From contig CM019227.1 in the NCBI GenBank assembly GCA_009741485.1, positions 11,013,647 to 11,077,646 on the forward strand: 64,000 nucleotides of DNA, written 5' to 3'. Each line of letters starts with the position of its first letter. Positions within the stretch are counted from its first letter, which is position 1. The notes under the pieces were generated by a model. That model made no database searches, had not been told where the DNA came from, and worked only from the letters and a program-made list of their open reading frames with translations. This DNA is from Malurus cyaneus samueli. Taxonomy: Eukaryota; Chordata; Aves; Passeriformes; Maluridae. The position numbers and the translations under genes are program-made. Positions 37,401 through 64,000 of the stretch are shown piece after piece.

Positions 37401-40400
37401 TCCTCATCTGCAGCTGGGTTTCTGAAGAAGCCTAGGGGATTTGGCTCACTCAAGTATCAAACTTTCTGCTCTATGGAAAGCGCTGGAGTTGGCCAAGGTT
37501 TCATGCGGCCAACTCCTGAAGCTTTGGGATCTGGGAACACAACGAGGAGGGCGTGGGCAAGCTGGCAATTCTCTGATGGCTCTGATGAAAAGGAACCAGA
37601 GAAATCAACGGAAAGCTGGTCCTCATTGTTGGGCCACAAGAAACATCTGCATCTTGTTTATCTGGGAAGTCAAAGCCGAGATCTCAGGACATCAATACCT
37701 CTCAGCCTTGCTGTGCAGAAGGAGCCCAGTTTGTTCAAAAGTTTGCTGCAACACAATTGTGTCAAACTTTTTGCAAGTTTCAGCATCTTCTTTACCCTTT
37801 CCCTCTCTCTCTGGCCAGGTTTACACTGACCCAGTTCTGACTCACTGACTTCACCACTGTGCTCACTATGATCGTGGCTGAGAGTGATGGAGGCTTCATT
37901 AGGATTGCAATTAGTGCTGCAGGAGATGAGGGGAAAGTGAATGCACAGGAGCTGGTACTTCTGAAGGTGCTGCAGGATCACTGTTAATACACCACTGAAC
38001 AACTGCACAGGCATTGTGCACTGAAGCCAATACCCAGGAAAGTCAATTTGTAACACACGAATGCACACTCCTGTATCTCTAGGCTTAGCAATAATGAAGG
38101 CTTAACAACAGAGATACAGAGGGACTTTCTTGTATAACACTTGCTATCATGAAGGAATTGTTAAAATTCTCTGCTTGCCAAGAGCACAAAAAATGAAGAC
38201 ATAATTTCAATTCTAAAAAAACCCTTGAATATCACAAAATGAAAATGCAAATATTACTACTCAATGTCCAAATGTCATCAAAGAAAGAATTGGACAAATC
38301 TGAAAATAAACTGTCATTTGAGCTATTTCATTTAGCCTTGGGCTTTAACATTACCATATAAACAGGTTTGCATAATGCCAAGAGTGACTTTGGACATAAT
38401 TCATTAAATCACGTATGTAGATGTTCTGCATTTTGCCACATTCCCTCTCTGTGTAATACAGATTGATCACAGGAGTGTTACACGGCTGTCGTGCAGAATG
38501 GGCAGGGAATTTAAACAAGCAAAGCATTACACACAGAGGACAAATGTGTGCATATTGAAATACAAACCTCTCCCACTAAAAGGGATTTTGATCAAACCAG
38601 GCTTTCAGCTGGGATCCTGTTCAGCAAAATTGGCCAGTGTGACTGGAAAAGAACACCTGCACATTCAGATGAAGATACATAACTCACTTGTTTTGTACCA
38701 GCTCTGGGTCCCTGCTCTGAATTCTCCTTTTCACCAAATGTAAGATCTGTGAAGTTATTCTCTTCTGACCCTTGACAATGTTCATCACAGGCTCCCAGTG
38801 CTGCCATTTCAAACCAGAGAAGCCACTAAGAAGGACCAGATTGGGCTTAGCAGAATCAGCTTGGAGCCAGCTCTGATCCCTCATGCAGAGTCTGGCTTTA
38901 CATGTTTTTTATTCTCAGCTACTGGACTTTGTAACTCAGACACAAAGTCTCATGTATATCTTTTGAATCCATGTCTGCATGATAATAGCTGTAGCAGAGA
39001 TGGCTGTTTAGGTCCAAAACTTGACATTGCCCCCAGAAGATGTTCCAAACACGGCAGCTTCTCCTTTGATGACTTCAAACACAGACAGCATTTACCCCTA
39101 GCATACTGTCACACCTTTTATTTATGCTGGACTTGACTCTGAAGTCCTCACTCAGCACATTGTGGAAATTTTGCCTCAGAAAGGACTGCAGGATCAACCC
39201 CTTCAGCTCTGCATCCTATATTTCAACAGCAGCTCTGGGACTGCCAGCTTGCTACAAAACTTCACTGTTTAAATGCTTTTTGCCTTCCAGAAAATAAATG
39301 CATATAAATTTTCTTTGAGATATTTTAAAACTAGCATATAATGCAAATGGATATATCAGCAACCATCTGTTTTCTTTCCCTTTTTTTGTACTAAAACTAA
39401 ATAACTTGCACCTTATATTTTAAATGATAAAAGTGGCAGCTTTTTTCCTAACCACAGAAGATGTGGATATTGTCACCTTCTGCTTGGTCTAGTTAATGAA
39501 AACTTACCAAAAAAGCACTTAAAAACATTCCTGCTTAAGAATAAAAACAAGAATCAAATTAAAAAACTAAGTTATCTGCATGGGTGTGCGTGGGTGCACC
39601 CCTACACATGTGCTTATGTGCAAGACAGACTGAAGATTTTGTGACTACCCCAGAGTCTTACTGAGAACAAGTGCCTGGGCTTCTTAATGAATTTTATTGT
39701 GTGCCCTAAATATGAAGTTCTTCATTTAATCTGCAGGGTTTGAACTGTGCAGCTGCCATTGCATCAGTGTGACTGAAGCCCTGGATTTCACAGTGAGGAC
39801 TGGAGGTCCTCAGAAAATATGAACTTCACAAAGGAATGTTATATTAAAAATGAGAACTGTTAAAAAACCCCACTGTGTAAGTAACAATACTGTGATTCTA
39901 TTACATAAACATGTTGGCTACCCTGGTTTCATACACGCTTGCCTCTAGAGCTGGTTGAAAAGCTGGAACGTTGTCTTGACTGGAATTTTCCAATCAGCTC
40001 TTACTGCTACAAACTTTCCTAAAGCTACAGCTCTTGACTGACAAAATGAAGACAAAAAAAGAAAGGGAGGTGTGAGGGGAGGAAGGCCTTTTCTTAATAA
40101 AGGCAGCTTCAGTTAGTAAAATAACATAATCTTCAAGCTGCAAAAGCAGCACCTACTAATTAGTCATTGACTAAAACATAAATAATAAATACCTAAATTG
40201 TTCCTTCCATGCATCCATTTTTGTGCCAGATAAACATTTCAATGCTCTGCCTTAATGCCAGCACAGCTGACACCACAATTTCAAGTCCAAAGCAAACTGA
40301 AGTAGCTTTAAACCAATATGACAGAGATACTACAAGCCACTGGGATCTGTGTCCTACTGCAAGTGTTGTTTAAAAGGGAATTCAACCTTCCTGTGAGACA

Positions 40401-41583
40401 TGATTATGGGATGATCTAAGGGCCTGTTTCCCTCCTGATGTGGACACATAACTCTCAGCAGAAAGTTAACCATGCACACAGAAGGGTGAACAGAAACCTG
40501 CCTTTTTTACAGCAACAGGACTTCTTTCCTAATTAACCCAATAGCTTTTAATGGTCTTTTGTGCTTCTGTTGCTAACTAGAGATTAACACAGCAATGACA
40601 AGAACAACGTGCATGTTTTTGCTAATGTAAAATGCATTCGTTGGAGATGAATTTGCATATAAAACTGGTATTTTAAAAAAGTTACTGGAATGTAAATTAA
40701 TTTTTCCCTACAGTAGAAAATGCAGGTTGAAATGATGCAAAGCATGCCTATTTAAAACAGGATGCAGTCTGCTAGGAATTCTGAAGACAGGCAAGGGTAG
40801 ATTGTTGACAGAATAAAGTAAAAGCACAGAGAAACATGGCACTGTTCTCCTTCCCCTGCTTTGGGCACAGACCCACATCCTGCACAGCCTTCCAGATGCC
40901 CTGGCAAAGCCTGGAAGGATCTTTCTTCAGGAAGAGAGGGAGATCTCAGACCAAGGGAGGGAATTAGTGTTAAGTCTTACTAGCCACTACTCAAATTAGG
41001 GAAGAAACCTGTTGTTGCAGATTTAGGTGCCAGTTTTACTAATTTACTGGTTTAGAACTCCACTGCCTGAGAAAAAACTCAGGTCAGCTCATGAGCAAAA
41101 TCAGCAAAGGGTGTGAGCAGACACATCACAACCCAGCCCAGCCTACACATACACACCCGTTCTACTGGCAGTCTGTGAAAATACTCAGGTACTGGTGGCT
41201 TCCAGAAATACCTGCAGGTTTGTAAGGGCTGAAATTCAAAATACTTATCCGTTTTTTAATAAATACTCTTAGCACGCTGACCCTGAACCTAACTGCATGA
41301 GACATAAGACTACTACAGCAAAACACTGGTTTCGTTTAGAGTTTATCATGAAATTAGTCTGAAAAAACCTCTGAAAGTAATCTGAAAGTTTCTGATTTTG
41401 CTTGTTTTCTCTAACTAGGATAAGAGACATCAGCTGTGTCCAGAATTACTTGTGTCATTAAGAACCCGAGTGATGCTGTACCACCATTACTTCACATTCT
41501 CTGAGGTCATGTGGCCCTACAGGCTCCAGCCTGCAGGAACCGACCTCTCCAGGAAGCGTAAGTAGAAGGGAATTTTGCTGTGA

Positions 41584-41589
41584 TTTATT
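41584..41589 (-). promoter_or_regulatory. Candidate proximal polyadenylation signal (AATAAA)
   Basis: A canonical hexamer on the minus strand about 365 nt after the XYLT1 stop codon. It is the first AATAAA met by the transcript and would give a short 3' UTR isoform. Use is inferred from motif and position only. Confidence 0.35.
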
Positions 41590-41952
41590 CATGGTAGCAA
41601 AATAATGAAAGCCTATGAAAAAGCAGAGGTACAGACAAATTTACTTTAAAAAAAACCCCTTTAGCAGCTGCTCCTTCACTGCCCTCTCCACGGCTTGGTG
41701 CTACTGTTTCCAAGCCCACAGGCTCTGAGATGAGTGAGCTGATGGAGAGGGCAGTGCCAAAGGCCTTGTCAGAACTTCAGAACTCTTTTTTGTTGTTTTT
41801 TTTCTGTTTTTTTAAAAATGAATTATATTGCAATAAGTAACAAAAAAAAATATTTAACTTTCCCTTGTGTTTCTGAAACCTGGCGTAAGATTCACAGAGA
41901 AGCAAGGTTCAATTCCCTTTTAAAAACCTATGCCGGGCAGAGCGTACCGGTG

Positions 41953-64000
<22,048 letters not shown>

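Larger units (their letters stand above)
34410..41952 (-). other. XYLT1: Probable long 3' UTR of XYLT1
   Basis: Downstream of the stop lie about 7.5 kb of AT-rich, repeat-poor sequence with no recognisable exon. Human XYLT1 mRNA also has a 3' UTR of several kilobases (recalled). Candidate polyadenylation hexamers on the minus strand are AATAAA at 41584-41589, 39693-39698, 39117-39122, 37060-37065, 36295-36300 and 35836-35841, and ATTAAA at 34419-34424. The distal limit is a guess: after the ATTAAA and an A-run comes a GT-rich stretch (GCTTGTGTGCACCTTGT on the minus strand) like a downstream element. A shorter UTR ending at any of the AATAAA sites is equally compatible with the sequence. Confidence 0.45.

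Noticed and set aside
37441..37848. 135-codon plus-strand open frame in the putative 3' UTR
   Set aside because: It is antisense to the UTR, overlaps another frame of similar length, and has no domain. Chance.

Overview
The window is vertebrate nuclear DNA, most likely from a bird. One gene can be named with certainty: XYLT1 (protein xylosyltransferase 1), on the minus strand. The window holds its last six coding exons, equivalent to exons 7-12 of the 12-exon human gene. They lie at 63050-62834, 60773-60597, 58653-58391, 55053-54858, 50068-49735 and 42275-41953 (stop codon at 41953-41955). The splice sites read GT..AG and the phases join without a frame error. Together the exons encode 502 complete codons, equivalent to human residues 458-959, plus one codon split at the upstream edge. 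Counting back from the stop puts the catalytic aspartate at 494 and an N-glycosylation sequon at 777, the same numbers as in the human enzyme. The 5' half of the gene lies beyond position 64000. The bird assignment is an inference from compact introns, GC-rich minisatellites, CR1-like fragments and a paucity of other interspersed repeats. A passerine is possible but not shown.

Layout. 1 to about 34.4 kb is the region 3' of XYLT1, with no recognisable protein-coding gene. It holds three sizeable minisatellites (34-bp units at 3660-3965, 17-bp units at 5197-5956, 31-bp units at 23012-23612). It also holds smaller tandem repeats, a probable degenerate solo LTR (about 15697-16250, minus), two weak CR1-like scraps, a poly(T)/TTTTG tract at 29599-29707, and several AT-rich, TAATTA-rich blocks that look like candidate conserved non-coding elements. 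About 34.4-41.95 kb is quiet, repeat-poor and AT-rich, and is most simply read as the long 3' UTR of XYLT1. 41.95-63.05 kb holds the exons and introns 7-11. 63.05-64.0 kb is the 3' end of intron 6.

What the gene does. Xylosyltransferase 1 is a Golgi type II membrane enzyme. It moves xylose from UDP-xylose to serines of proteoglycan core proteins, which starts the tetrasaccharide linker of chondroitin, dermatan and heparan sulfate. The part seen here is the second half of the GT14 catalytic domain and the complete C-terminal Xylo_C region.

Most notable points: (1) the Asp-Trp-Asp motif at human 745-747 reads Glu-Trp-Asp here; (2) exon 9 has an atypical donor (GTCAGT) followed 29 nt later by a G-rich 13-bp minisatellite; (3) intron 10 carries a 154-bp direct duplication about 2.3 kb apart; (4) the 17-bp minisatellite is a dense array of GGG runs. 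I found no evidence for a wholly new biological system. Long open frames inside the minisatellites are artefacts of stop-free repeat units.
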